Assembly: GCF_041807905.1 (NCBI RefSeq) | Contig: NZ_JBGVSA010000015.1 | Location: forward strand, 46,739-110,738 | DNA: 64,000 nt | Reading direction: 5' to 3' | Origin: JBGVSA01 sp041807905 | GTDB taxonomy: Bacteria; Pseudomonadota; Gammaproteobacteria; Burkholderiales; Rhodocyclaceae | Part shown: positions 55,109 through 63,933 of the stretch, one piece after another | How positions within the stretch are numbered: position 1 is the first letter of the stretch | Layout of the letters: every line of letters starts with the position of its first letter | Notes under the pieces: generated by a model | Database searches by the model: none | Seen by the model: the letters and a program-made list of their open reading frames with translations, nothing else | Told to the model about the DNA's origin: nothing | Translations under genes and position numbers: made by a program

Positions 55109-56665
55109 TCAGCCCTGGCACTCCACCGTCTGGTGGAGCCAGTTTTCGCGTTCGCACTGTTGCTTGCTGAGCGGCCAATGGTAGGTCAGCGGTGAGACAT
55201 AGGCGTAGGACACGAAGATCACCGCCGCCAACGACCCCAGCAACGCCAGGCGATGGCGTTTCACGAAGGGTTTGACCGCTTCGAGGTACATCCACAGCAG
55301 CACCACCAGCACATAGCTGATGAGCAGGCCGAGGAAGTAGTGATACAGGTACATCACGCGCTGCGAGCCCAGATAGATATGCAAGGCCATGAACACCACG
55401 TACAGGCCGCCGAACACTTCGATCAGCCCATAGATGCGCGTGTCGGCCACCGGCATGCCGAATATGCGCCGCGCCATCATCAGACCTAACGCCAGCACAA
55501 CGGCGGCAAGCCCCAGCAACCAGCTCAGGTGATTGCCGGCCAATTGCACGTAGCTCGTCTTGCCGTTGTTCGAATCCCAGCGATAGTTGATGTTCTTGTT
55601 CTCGACCACCCACGACAGCGGATACGAGCCGTTTTCGCCCGGCTTGCAGACATCGAGCTTGGGCACGCCCAAGTGATCCTTGTCCATGAACTTGAAGTAG
55701 TCGCGTGCAATGCCAGCCACCAGCCAGGGCGTGACGGCGCCGCTGGTTTCGAGTTGGTTGCGATAGGCCGGCGACATGTTCTGGATGTCCTGACGCCCTG
55801 CCTCGCCCGCCATGCTCGGCACGCGATTGCCGATCAACGCATGGACGTAGAACACCGCCCACACGACCAGCAGCAGCGCGGCCACGGCTGAACCGCTCTT
55901 GAGTGCGAAGTCGCGCCCCAGCTTGCCCCAGGCACGCCACGACAGGTGGCGGGCATCGCGGAAATACAGCGGCACGAACAAGGCCAGCAACAGCACGCCG
56001 TTGACCTTGACCATGAGCGCCAGAGCGGCCACGGCCCCCATGGCTGCGTAGGTCTGCCAGCGCAATGGCGTCTCACTGCGCCAGGCACGCACGAACTGCC
56101 AAAAGAAGAGGATCGCAAAGAGCATCTGGAAGCTGTCCAGATGGATGGCGCGAAAGTGCACGATGAAAGCGTTCTCGAACATGTAGATGCTCGACAACAG
56201 CAGCGCCGCCGCTCGGCTTCGCGTCAGCTCCAGCGCGAGCCCGAAGAACGCGATGGCCGCCAGCGCGGCGAAAATCGTCGGCATGAGGCGCATGCCCCAG
56301 GGCTGAAAGCCCTCGGGCAGGTCGTTGCCGCCGATGTACTTCACCAGCGTCATCTTGTTCTTGTCGAGGCTGCTGTTCGCGCCGGAGAGCTTTTCCCCCG
56401 CCGCGATCAGCATCAACGCCAAGGGCGGATGCGGCTCAAACTGGGCGATGCCTTCGATATAGCGCTGCGCGGATGTGCTGTGATAGTTCTCGTCCCAGAA
56501 GAGGTGCCGGGGCTGCCCGTAATCCACGAAGTACACCGCCAACGCCACTACGCTCACCAGCAGCCAGCTTGCCCACGCCCGTTGCCACCAGGGCCGCACG
56601 ACAGCGACCTCCTCGGTTGCTTGCTGAGTCTCGTGGCCGTCGTTTGTTCTTGTCGCCCGCCCCAT
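55109..56665 (-). CDS. Protein O-mannosyltransferase-like (GT39/PMT) membrane glycosyltransferase
   Basis: A 518-residue polytopic enzyme with about 10-11 hydrophobic segments. The first periplasmic loop has the PMT catalytic acidic pair D58-E59 in FWDENYHSTSAQRY, and HPPL (79-82) matches the PMT family HPPLGK. A large periplasmic loop lies between residues about 285 and 385. It should transfer a sugar from a polyprenyl-phosphate donor to a protein Ser/Thr or to a lipid; the HPPL motif favours protein O-mannosylation over an ArnT role. The ATG at 56665 has GGAG upstream; GTG 56680 is possible. It is transcribed away from two pectate lyases rich in serine. Confidence 0.84.
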   Translation of the reverse strand: MGRATRTNDGHETQQATEEVAVVRPWWQRAWASWLLVSVVALAVYFVDYGQPRHLFWDENYHSTSAQRYIEGIAQFEPHPPLALMLIAAGEKLSGANSSLDKNKMTLVKYIGGNDLPEGFQPWGMRLMPTIFAALAAIAFFGLALELTRSRAAALLLSSIYMFENAFIVHFRAIHLDSFQMLFAILFFWQFVRAWRSETPLRWQTYAAMGAVAALALMVKVNGVLLLALFVPLYFRDARHLSWRAWGKLGRDFALKSGSAVAALLLVVWAVFYVHALIGNRVPSMAGEAGRQDIQNMSPAYRNQLETSGAVTPWLVAGIARDYFKFMDKDHLGVPKLDVCKPGENGSYPLSWVVENKNINYRWDSNNGKTSYVQLAGNHLSWLLGLAAVVLALGLMMARRIFGMPVADTRIYGLIEVFGGLYVVFMALHIYLGSQRVMYLYHYFLGLLISYVLVVLLWMYLEAVKPFVKRHRLALLGSLAAVIFVSYAYVSPLTYHWPLSKQQCERENWLHQTVECQG

Positions 56666-57456
56666 CTCGTCTCCATCCACACCGCGTGTCCAAAGTGCGG
56701 GAATTTAACAAACTTCGCAGATGCCCGTGGTGACGTTTTGGTGTTCGGGTCGATTGGCTTCCTGCACTTTCGTCGGCGAGATGCGACCGGGCACATCGAT
56801 TACCGACCGTTCGTCGGCTGCCACGGTCGCGCCTCTTTTCGGGCGCCGCCGGAACCGGTCACCGCTTGTTGCACAGCACACCTTGCTCAGGCTTTTCCGT
56901 ACAACAAAGTTCGCCCCCCACGACCGCAATGCAGCACATTCATTTGGCATACAACTCGGAACCGGTCCCAACGCGATAAGCCCATCGCCTTGATTTAGCC
57001 CTGCCACTTGCTAGTTTTTGAACATCGCGCGTTCGACCAGCATTGCGCGCGAGCATGAGTGGACCGGATGACTCCCGCCGAGAGAGGACGGCTGCGACGC
57101 TACGCGTCAGCACAGGAGCGCCGGAAGACTTCATGAGCGCTGGCAACGACATGCCAAAACGGCAGCGGCCACGCTGACATCCCAGAGGAGGAGATGCAGC
57201 CATGAGACGTCCGCCGTCCGGGGCCGGCATTGCTTTTGCCCGCCCGCCCATCATCCGTACCTGCCTGCCCATCTTCCGCGTCCACGCGGATCGACCGCGC
57301 GCGCCGAGCTGAGCGCGCCCCACGCCTTTATCGCCTTTCATCCGACGCACGGGCCTTGCCGTGCGCCGGCAGGTTCGTTGCGCTCGCGCGCGGCGAGGGC
57401 AGCCCTGTCGCGCTGCCTCGGCAGTTCATCCAGATCCATCGCACCAGGAGGCCAAT
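56666..57456. other. Gene-poor region between the mannosyltransferase and the pectate lyases
   Basis: Nearly 800 bases without a convincing family gene. Open frames here look random in codon use. The only element I would point to is a 36-codon frame with a strong ribosome-binding site at 57202-57312. I searched by eye for a c-di-GMP or other riboswitch and found none. Confidence 0.5.
57202..57312 (+). CDS. Possible 36-residue leader peptide
   Basis: An ATG frame preceded by AGAGGAGGAG at 8-base spacing, the best ribosome-binding site in the region. The product is Arg/Pro-rich (MRRPPSGAGIAFARPP...) without signal peptide. It ends 144 bases before pectate lyase 1 on the same strand. It may be a regulatory leader or a chance frame. 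Confidence 0.25.
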   Translation: MRRPPSGAGIAFARPPIIRTCLPIFRVHADRPRAPS

Positions 57457-58536
57457 ATGAATCTGAAACACCTGCTGTTCGGCGTCATCGCCGGCATCGC
57501 GGTAAGCGGCGCACATGCCGCGAACCGGCCGGCCAATTACAAGACGATATGCAATGAGGGCAAGACATGTACCGTTGCCGGTCCGATCGACGTCGCATTC
57601 GGACGGGCGGACCAATTCCTCCACAAGACGCTCGATGGCACGTTCGTTTGCTCGGAAGCGACCTTTGGCGGCCGCATTGGCGGAGGCGTCAATGAGTGCT
57701 CGATTCCAATCAGCGGATCGGGCGGCTCATCGTCGTCGAGTTCATCTTCGTCCAGTTCGTCATCCGGCGGCTCATCCAGTTCAACGTCGAGCTCGTCCTC
57801 GAGTTCCGGCCCGATCGGCAGTTGCCCGGTACAAGGCACGCCGAACGAGACCGTGCAGTTGTCGGCGACCATCGTGGTGCCCGCCGGGCAAACATATGAC
57901 GGCGGCGGCAAGCGATTCAACCTTTCGGGCGGCTCTCAATCCGAAGGACAGCCTCCGGTCTTTGAGCTGCAGGACGGTGCCACGCTCAGGAACGTCGTCA
58001 TCGGCACGCTCGCTGCAGACGGCGTCCATTGCCTGGGTAATTGCACGATCAATAACGTGTGGTGGGAGGACGTCGGCGAAGATGCCGCCACGGGTCTCGG
58101 GCCCGTCGGCTCGGTCATGACGGTGAACTGCGGCGGCGCTTACAGCGCATCGGACAAGACATTCCAGCACAACGGTCGTGGCGAGGTGCGCATCAGCAAT
58201 TTCTACCTCGAGAACGCCGGCAAGCTGTATCGCTCGTGCGGCGACTGCACCGGCAATGGTGGCCCACGTAAGGTCACCGTCACGAATGTACGTGCACGCG
58301 ACGTCAGCACCATCGTCGGCATCAACAAGAACTTTGGTGACGTCGCCACCATCCGCAGCCTCACGCTCAACAACACAGGCACGTCCAAAACCAAGATCTG
58401 CCAGGTGTACCAAGGCGTAGTCAAGGGCCAGGGCAGCACGAGCGCCCTCGGCGTGGAGTTCAACACGGTCAACTGCGACGTGAGCATTTCCGATGTGACG
58501 CTCATTCCGCCCAGTCAGCTCAACACCGGGCAATGA
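57457..58536 (+). CDS. Secreted pectate lyase, PL3 family, with poly-Ser linker (copy 1)
   Basis: A 359-residue exported protein. Residues 1-21 are a signal peptide (AHA-AN). Residues 24-82 form a small cysteine-bearing module (ICNEGKTCTVAGPIDVAFGRADQF..VCSEATFGG) like those attached to many secreted carbohydrate-active enzymes. Residues about 87-118 are an almost pure Ser/Gly/Thr linker. Residues 120-359 are the PL3 parallel beta-helix, with DGVHCLGNCTINNVWWEDVGEDAAT, FQHNGRG and KLYRSCGDCTGNGGPR. PL3 enzymes cleave pectate with calcium by beta-elimination. AGGAGG precedes the ATG. It is followed after 133 bases by a paralogue. Confidence 0.9.
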   Translation: MNLKHLLFGVIAGIAVSGAHAANRPANYKTICNEGKTCTVAGPIDVAFGRADQFLHKTLDGTFVCSEATFGGRIGGGVNECSIPISGSGGSSSSSSSSSSSSSGGSSSSTSSSSSSSGPIGSCPVQGTPNETVQLSATIVVPAGQTYDGGGKRFNLSGGSQSEGQPPVFELQDGATLRNVVIGTLAADGVHCLGNCTINNVWWEDVGEDAATGLGPVGSVMTVNCGGAYSASDKTFQHNGRGEVRISNFYLENAGKLYRSCGDCTGNGGPRKVTVTNVRARDVSTIVGINKNFGDVATIRSLTLNNTGTSKTKICQVYQGVVKGQGSTSALGVEFNTVNCDVSISDVTLIPPSQLNTGQ

Positions 58537-58669
58537 GCACGATGCGGCGGGCCATGCCCGCCGCCGCACCGCATTCCAATGACATTGACGACTTACGGCA
58601 GCATCGACGCCCGACGTCGCCGATAGCGCACCGCGCCGCTTGCGCGGATATTCCATGAGGGGACACAAG

Positions 58670-59881
58670 ATGATCTGTAGCAGCAAACGCCTCCACTCCG
58701 CACGCCTGATCCGCCTCGCCATCGGGGCGGTGGTCGCGGCCGCTTTGTCCACCGGAGCCTGGGCACAGAACCTGGCCATCGGCGCAACGGCGACGGCATC
58801 GACGCAATCGGGCAGCAGCTACACGCCCGCCAAGGCCAACGATGGCGACGTCAATACGCGTTGGCAAGCCAGCAACAGCAGCAGCGGTACGTGGTTGCAG
58901 ATTACATTTGCTTCGGCGAAGACGGTGTCGTCGGTGACGTTGCGCGAATATGCGTCCCGCATCACAGGCCATCAGTTGCAGTATCTGAACGGCTCGACCT
59001 GGACGACGCTGGCGACGGGTACGTCGGTGGGGGCCGCAAAGACGTATTCATTCGGCGCCGTCAGTACGACCGCCGTGCGGCTCTACGTCACCTCGGCTTC
59101 CTCGCAGCCGTCCATCACGGAATTCGAGGTATACGGCGGAGGCTCAAGTTCAAGCAGTTCGTCGTCGAGCACATCGTCGAGTACGTCCTCGAGCAGTTCG
59201 AGTTCGTCCAGTTCGAGCGTGCCAAGCGCGTGCGCACCGGGTTCCACGATAACCGGGACGGTCGATTGCGGGGGTGCAACCGTCGGTACTGCGTGCAATG
59301 GTCAATCGGAGAGCCAACAGCCGGTATTCACCCTGGCTGACGGGGCGACGATTAGGAATGTGCGTATCAATGCCAACGCAGCCGATGGCATCCATTGCCT
59401 GGGCAACTGCACTTTGCAGAATGTGGTGTGGGAAGACGTGTGCGAAGACGCCGCGACGATGCTCGGCGGTGCCGGCAAGACGATGACCGTGGCCGGCGGC
59501 TCGGCGGCCAATGCCGGCGACAAGGTGTTCCAGCACAACGGCATTGGCTCGACGATCGCGATCAGCGACTTCCAGACGCTTGGTACCATCGGCAAGCTGT
59601 ACCGGTCCTGCGGCGACTGCAATGGCAATGGCGGTCCCCGCTACGTGACGGTCAACAACGTCAGGATCGAAAAGTCGGGCGACCTGATCGGTGTGAACAA
59701 GAACTACGGCGACAAGGCCACGGTACGCAATCTGCAGGTGAAGGGTTACGTGTCCGGAGGGCCGAAGATCTGCATGACTTTCCAGGGTGTGACGGACCAC
59801 AACGGTGAGTCGACCAAGCTTGGAGAAGAGTGGAACACCGCCACCTGCGACATCAGCCGAACGGACGTGACCGCGTATTGA
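58670..59881 (+). CDS. Secreted pectate lyase, PL3 family, with F5/8C module (copy 2)
   Basis: A 403-residue exported protein. A signal peptide (to about residue 32, WAQ) precedes an F5/8 type C (CBM32-like) domain (33-156, NLAIGATATAS..ANDGDVNTRWQ..ITEFEVYGG), a Ser/Thr linker (157-184) and a PL3 domain (186-403) with DGIHCLGNCTLQNVVWEDVCEDAAT and KLYRSCGDCNGNGGPR, closely similar to copy 1. The discoidin-like module probably binds galactose or galacturonan. ATG 58670 follows GAGGGG; TTG 58640 and ATG 58655 are alternatives. The pair looks like a duplication with a changed N-terminal module. Confidence 0.9.
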   Translation: MICSSKRLHSARLIRLAIGAVVAAALSTGAWAQNLAIGATATASTQSGSSYTPAKANDGDVNTRWQASNSSSGTWLQITFASAKTVSSVTLREYASRITGHQLQYLNGSTWTTLATGTSVGAAKTYSFGAVSTTAVRLYVTSASSQPSITEFEVYGGGSSSSSSSSSTSSSTSSSSSSSSSSSVPSACAPGSTITGTVDCGGATVGTACNGQSESQQPVFTLADGATIRNVRINANAADGIHCLGNCTLQNVVWEDVCEDAATMLGGAGKTMTVAGGSAANAGDKVFQHNGIGSTIAISDFQTLGTIGKLYRSCGDCNGNGGPRYVTVNNVRIEKSGDLIGVNKNYGDKATVRNLQVKGYVSGGPKICMTFQGVTDHNGESTKLGEEWNTATCDISRTDVTAY

Positions 59882-59917
59882 TCCGGCGCGTGGCGGCTCG
59901 CCCGCCACGCCTTGTGA

Positions 59918-60895
59918 TCATTTCAACTGGTTGCGCATCACCAGCAACCACGGCATCCCGGGCCGGGCGAGTTCCTCGCTCTCGCTCGGGGCCGCCGAGA
60001 TGAACTGGAACGCGTCCTGCGGTTGAGGCATGGTGGCCGGCGGGGGCGATGCTGGGTCCCATTCGAATTCGCTCATCGACACCGATTGCTGGATATTGCC
60101 GCCGATGGCCTTGACCACGCGCGCGGCCGGATCGACTTCGATGACGATGTCACAATGCATGGGCGTACGACCGAACGTGATCTGTTCCACAGATACGATG
60201 CCCTGCGAAGGGTCGCGGGCTGAACAAATCATGTCACCCGGCTGCGGCACAGCTGGATAGGCCTCGACGCGAAATGCCGGCTGGGTGAGGATGCCGTCTC
60301 GCGCATCGGTAACGTACATGCTGTGCGCCTCACCGGTGAGGAACTGATCGTCGTTCAACCCCGCCTGCCGCATCACCCACGAAATGAAGGCGGCGGACCA
60401 GGCCCAGCGCGCGGTGGTGATTTCCTGGCAATCCGGCTCTCTGCCCAACACGTGCCAGTACCGCAATGCCAGCTCGCAGCCGTCCTCGGTGGCTTCCATG
60501 CCCGTACCGTCCGGGTATCGCAGACACGGCGAAATGGCCGCCGCGAGACCTGACGTGCCGGCCTCGGCCGCGGCGCGGGCGGCCAGGTATTCCGGGGGTG
60601 GCGGCAACGCGCTCTCGCTCACGCACCCGCGCCCCGCACGATCGATCTTCACGACCTGAGCCCCCCAGCGCAACCACTCCTGCATGGCGATATCAATGAT
60701 GCGTTCTCGCTGAGTGGCTTCCGGCGGCACGACAGGCAGGCGCGAATCGTCCGGAATCGGCACGGGTTGGGGACGTGCGGTCGGTGGTGGGGCGGGTGGA
60801 GTAACCGGGGCCGTACTACACGCGGCGAGCAACGCACTCAACAATACTGAGAGGGTCAGGCGACAGGCAGCGAATCGGGAAGAGAGGATCGGCAT
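59918..60895 (-). CDS. DUF2272 lipoprotein
   Basis: A 325-residue lipoprotein: signal peptide with lipobox LAAC (C26), a Pro-rich spacer (28-60), then a DUF2272 domain with TTARWAWSAAFISWVMRQAG, EAHSMYV and PQPGDMICSARDPSQ. The cysteine- and histidine-bearing layout (MHCDIVIEVD) recalls NlpC/P60- or CHAP-like amidase folds, but a catalytic triad is not certain. It is convergent with pectate lyase 2 and lies downstream of the BNR gene on the same strand. Function unknown. Confidence 0.8.
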   Translation of the reverse strand: MPILSSRFAACRLTLSVLLSALLAACSTAPVTPPAPPPTARPQPVPIPDDSRLPVVPPEATQRERIIDIAMQEWLRWGAQVVKIDRAGRGCVSESALPPPPEYLAARAAAEAGTSGLAAAISPCLRYPDGTGMEATEDGCELALRYWHVLGREPDCQEITTARWAWSAAFISWVMRQAGLNDDQFLTGEAHSMYVTDARDGILTQPAFRVEAYPAVPQPGDMICSARDPSQGIVSVEQITFGRTPMHCDIVIEVDPAARVVKAIGGNIQQSVSMSEFEWDPASPPPATMPQPQDAFQFISAAPSESEELARPGMPWLLVMRNQLK

Positions 60896-60967
60896 CGGGG
60901 ATGGGAGACATGTTGCACAACAGCGAGCCTCATTCTGGCCGCAGCGCGATAGCTACCGCAAGCGCCG

Positions 60968-62047
60968 TCAGCCGAATCGGACAGCGTAGATGGGCGGCAG
61001 ATGCGCAGACAGGCAACGCCAATGCAGCCCGCCGTCTTCGGTCAACCACAGCGCTCCGGTCGTCGAACCCATCGCGAGACACTCGCCAGTTTCGTCGACG
61101 TCCAGCCCATGGCGGTATACGAGGTCATAGGCGTGGCCTTCCGGCAGGCCGTTCGACAGCGTGGCGAAACTCGCGCCGCTATCATCTGTGCGGGTGACGA
61201 CAAAGCGGTCGTCGACGGGTACGCGGCATTCATCCTTGACGCTCGGCACGAACCAGGTGGTATCCGGCAAATGAGGATGCACCGCCACGGCAAAGCCGAA
61301 ACTTGAAGGCTGCGCGAAGACGCGCATCCACCTCGCCCCGCCGTCGATGGAGCGATAGATGCCGCAGTGGTGCTGAACCCACAGCGTATCGGGGTCGGAC
61401 GGGCACTGGACCATGCGGTGCGGATCCTGAACGACGGGGTCTTCGCGACGCTCCGGCGGCATGTAATCGGCATACATTCCCTGGCACGTGGGGGCCCATT
61501 CATTGCCGCCGTCATGTGTCTGCCACACGCCGCCGCAAGACACGGCGATGCTCAGGTGCCGACTGTCGCGCGGATCAACACAGATTGAATGGATACCAGG
61601 TTGGTCGTATCCGCCACCGAACCATTCGGCGCGTTCGGGGCGCGCCCAGAGCGGCACATTCAGCGCCCATGACTCGCCTTTGTCATTCGATCGAAAAAGC
61701 CCACCCGGAATGGTGCCGGCCCATAGCACGCCCGGCTCCTCAGGCCCTCCTGCCTCGAGAGACCAGATCAGTTGCAAGGACTTGCCGTGCTCGCCTTCGG
61801 GCTGGGGAGGATATACCGGCACGCCACACGCAGACCATTCCGAAGCACCGGACTCGCGACGCCACAGCTTGGCACCGAAGTGCCCCAGGTTGAGCGCCGC
61901 ATAGACGGTGTCGTCGCGTGGATCGACCATCACCATGCTCACGGGTTCGCCCAGGAAATGTCGGGTAGTGACGCGCCACCCTTCATTGCGGCGCAACTCG
62001 AACAAGCCTTTGCGCGTGCCGACCATGATTCTGTCTGCGTTCGCCAT
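60968..62047 (-). CDS. BNR/VPS10-like beta-propeller protein
   Basis: A 359-residue protein without signal peptide. Repeated Asp-box/BNR-type units are visible: RSNDKGESW, QTHDGGNEW, RSIDGGARW, RTDDSGASF and LTEDGGLHW, spaced as blades of a propeller like those of sialidases and sortilin. Catalytic sialidase arginines are not evident, so an enzymatic role is not claimed. The ATG at 62047 follows AGGAG. It starts 19 bases after the MoaD/ThiS-like gene; the two are probably cotranscribed. I have seen this pairing in other proteobacteria, but its role is not known. Confidence 0.85.
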   Translation of the reverse strand: MANADRIMVGTRKGLFELRRNEGWRVTTRHFLGEPVSMVMVDPRDDTVYAALNLGHFGAKLWRRESGASEWSACGVPVYPPQPEGEHGKSLQLIWSLEAGGPEEPGVLWAGTIPGGLFRSNDKGESWALNVPLWARPERAEWFGGGYDQPGIHSICVDPRDSRHLSIAVSCGGVWQTHDGGNEWAPTCQGMYADYMPPERREDPVVQDPHRMVQCPSDPDTLWVQHHCGIYRSIDGGARWMRVFAQPSSFGFAVAVHPHLPDTTWFVPSVKDECRVPVDDRFVVTRTDDSGASFATLSNGLPEGHAYDLVYRHGLDVDETGECLAMGSTTGALWLTEDGGLHWRCLSAHLPPIYAVRFG

Positions 62048-62066
62048 CTCCCGCACTCCTCAAGGA

Positions 62067-62336
62067 TTACCCACCCGACAAGGCCTGAACGACATAGATT
62101 TCGCTGCCGGAGGTCACCGCATCCGACAGGCAGACACGATCGCGCGCCATGGCGCCATCAACGAAGACCGCGACGTGGCGCCTCAGATTTCCCTGATCAT
62201 CAAGAACATACCCGCGCATCGCCGGACAGCCGTCCAGCGCTTGCAGCAGCGCCTGCATGGCCGACGCCCCATCGACGGTACAGGGCTCACAGGCGACATG
62301 GCGTTGCAGAGCGGGGGCAAAAACGACTCGGACCAT
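62067..62336 (-). CDS. MoaD/ThiS-like sulfur-carrier protein
   Basis: An 89-residue protein with a beta-grasp pattern (VRVVFAPALQRHV, VAVFVDG, SGSEIYVVQALSGG) and the C-terminal Gly-Gly required for adenylation and thiocarboxylate formation. It is separate from the moa and thi operons and lacks a nearby E1-like MoeB/ThiF gene. Coupled with the BNR propeller gene downstream. It might carry sulfur for an unknown pathway or act as a protein modifier; this is inference. Confidence 0.8.
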   Translation of the reverse strand: MVRVVFAPALQRHVACEPCTVDGASAMQALLQALDGCPAMRGYVLDDQGNLRRHVAVFVDGAMARDRVCLSDAVTSGSEIYVVQALSGG

Positions 62337-62429
62337 GAAGCCTCACGCAGAACGAGAACTTCAGTCTAGCAACGGGCCCATGCGCGTCCACATGGCTCGC
62401 CTGCGCTTCGCGCAACGCCAAAAAGAAAA

Positions 62430-62449
62430 GCCCCGATCTGAGTCGGGGC
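62430..62449 (-). terminator. Terminator of the PEP-CTERM gene
   Basis: On the minus strand a 7-bp stem GCCCCGA / TCGGGGC with a 6-base loop is followed by TTTTCTTTTT. Confidence 0.88.
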
Positions 62450-62475
62450 GGTCATCGCTGAAATGGTCCTCCGCT

Positions 62476-63315
62476 TTACTTGCGCACTGAGTGGCGACGA
62501 CGGGCCATCGCAAATGCGAGCAGTGCCGCTGCGAGCAGTGCCGCCATGGCAGGCTCAGGCACGCGCGTGACGGTAAGCGGCTGCGTCGAGATCGTAAAGC
62601 CGAATTGCAGAGTGTTCGTCTGCCCCTCGATCGTCGTAAAGCCAAGGCAGCCATTCGCAGCGCCGGCGGCCGCGCAGACAGCGTTGCTCAGGATGTTCAG
62701 AGCCCCCCCGGCGATGGGGAAGATGTTCACGTAGTAGGTCAACAGACCATCGGCGTCGCCGGCGTTGAACTGGAATGTCTGATTCAGGAGTCCCGACTGC
62801 AGGACAAAGATGTCATTGCAGGGATTACCCGGGGGACTGGCTGCAACGCAAGGCGTTTCGTTCGGCGTTTCAGAGAACAGGATGTTGAAAGACGCCAACT
62901 GATTCGGCAGCGCCGGCAGATTCGGAACGAGCGGATCAAGCGTGATCGTGCTGGTCAGAACGGCCGTCTTCAGTGACTCGCCCTGGATCGGCTCGTTCTT
63001 GTGCGTCAACGAAATGTCCGTCGCGAGATAGGGCGGAGACTGCGGCGGCACCCCACCACCCAGATATGTCGACAGGGTTCCCGCAGCAGGATTGTTGCCG
63101 ATGCTGAGTGAGCTCTGCCCGCCCGGCCCCGTAGGGGTTCCCCAGCTCAATGTGGTTGATGGCACCGAGATCGAACCGGCCGTCAGCGTCGCGGCGGTGA
63201 AAGTGCTCGATACGCTGTAGTTCCACTGGAGCACTGCGCCATGAGCACCCGACGCCAGCAAGAGCAACGCCGCGAATGCTCCACATGTTTTGAAATATGA
63301 GAACCACTCTCTCAT
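62476..63315 (-). CDS. THxN-type PEP-CTERM exported protein
   Basis: A 279-residue protein. Signal peptide to about residue 27 (ASGAHGA). The mature part is Ser/Thr/Gly/Pro-rich with SWGTPTGPGGQSSLSIGNN and the LTHKNEPIQG block that marks the THxN family. The C-terminus is a sorting tag: VPEP, a hydrophobic helix, then RRRHSVRK. Such proteins are processed by an exosortase, which is not in the window, and are often linked to exopolysaccharide. GAGGT precedes the ATG at 63315; single gene with a terminator. Confidence 0.88.
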   Translation of the reverse strand: MREWFSYFKTCGAFAALLLLASGAHGAVLQWNYSVSSTFTAATLTAGSISVPSTTLSWGTPTGPGGQSSLSIGNNPAAGTLSTYLGGGVPPQSPPYLATDISLTHKNEPIQGESLKTAVLTSTITLDPLVPNLPALPNQLASFNILFSETPNETPCVAASPPGNPCNDIFVLQSGLLNQTFQFNAGDADGLLTYYVNIFPIAGGALNILSNAVCAAAGAANGCLGFTTIEGQTNTLQFGFTISTQPLTVTRVPEPAMAALLAAALLAFAMARRRHSVRK

Positions 63316-63930
63316 CACAGCACCTCGGTTCTTTGAAAGGACGTTTTAGGGGGCTTGCGCCAAGGGTCGGAGCCCTTTAAGCATCGGCTGTGCCCGAGGA
63401 GATTTTATTTTTATTTTCAATAACCTAATGGCAGCAACAATCCCCTTCCAGCTGTAGGTGTAAGACGTGCCGACAAGAAATGTGCCCAAACAGGCCGTGA
63501 CTTTCAGGTACGCGTATCGGCGTGTGACAGGCTTTACGAATGAGGCAAATTTGTCTTGGCGTGATGTCTTGGACTGCGGGCCGTGCACATGACGATTGTT
63601 CGCGGGTGGGCCAGGACCTGCGACTTTTGGCGCGCTTTGAGCGGGGCTAGGGCCTCAGAAACAGAAGAAAGGCGCGCATGGCCACGGCGACCGCGAAGCG
63701 GTGGCTGGAGCGCGGCAGCGCGCGAGATGCGATTGGTGGTGGCTGCCCCCTGGCGCGGGATTGGGCGTAACGTTTCGGCCCGACGTTCTGGCGGAGGTCA
63801 GTATGCGGCGGAGCCGTCAGCGGTGCGGGCTGAGGGCGGGCTTGGAGCCGGGGGTTTGGGCAGGCGGGTCGCTCGCGCCACAACGACGAGCGCGCCCGCA
63901 ATCACGGCCCCCCTGCGGGGCCAATCCAAA
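63316..63930. other. Region between the PEP-CTERM gene and the rRNA operon
   Basis: About 600 bases with no gene I can support. The left part includes an A+T-rich patch (63400-63430) that could hold the promoter of the PEP-CTERM gene; the right part has G+C-rich palindromes (GGCCCC..GGGGCC at 63907-63922) and only random-looking open frames. Confidence 0.5.
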
Positions 63931-63933
63931 GAC

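Noticed and set aside
56940..57350. A 136-codon minus-strand frame in the gap before pectate lyase 1
   Set aside because: Basic, low-complexity product without ribosome-binding site, domain or sensible codon use.
56666..57456. Riboswitch or sigma-54 promoter before the pectate lyases
   Set aside because: No GEMM-type or other conserved aptamer core and no GG-N10-GC element could be found by eye.
57721..57815. Poly-serine DNA as a variable tandem repeat
   Set aside because: The serine codons are mixed and no fixed repeat unit is present, so replication slippage is not indicated.
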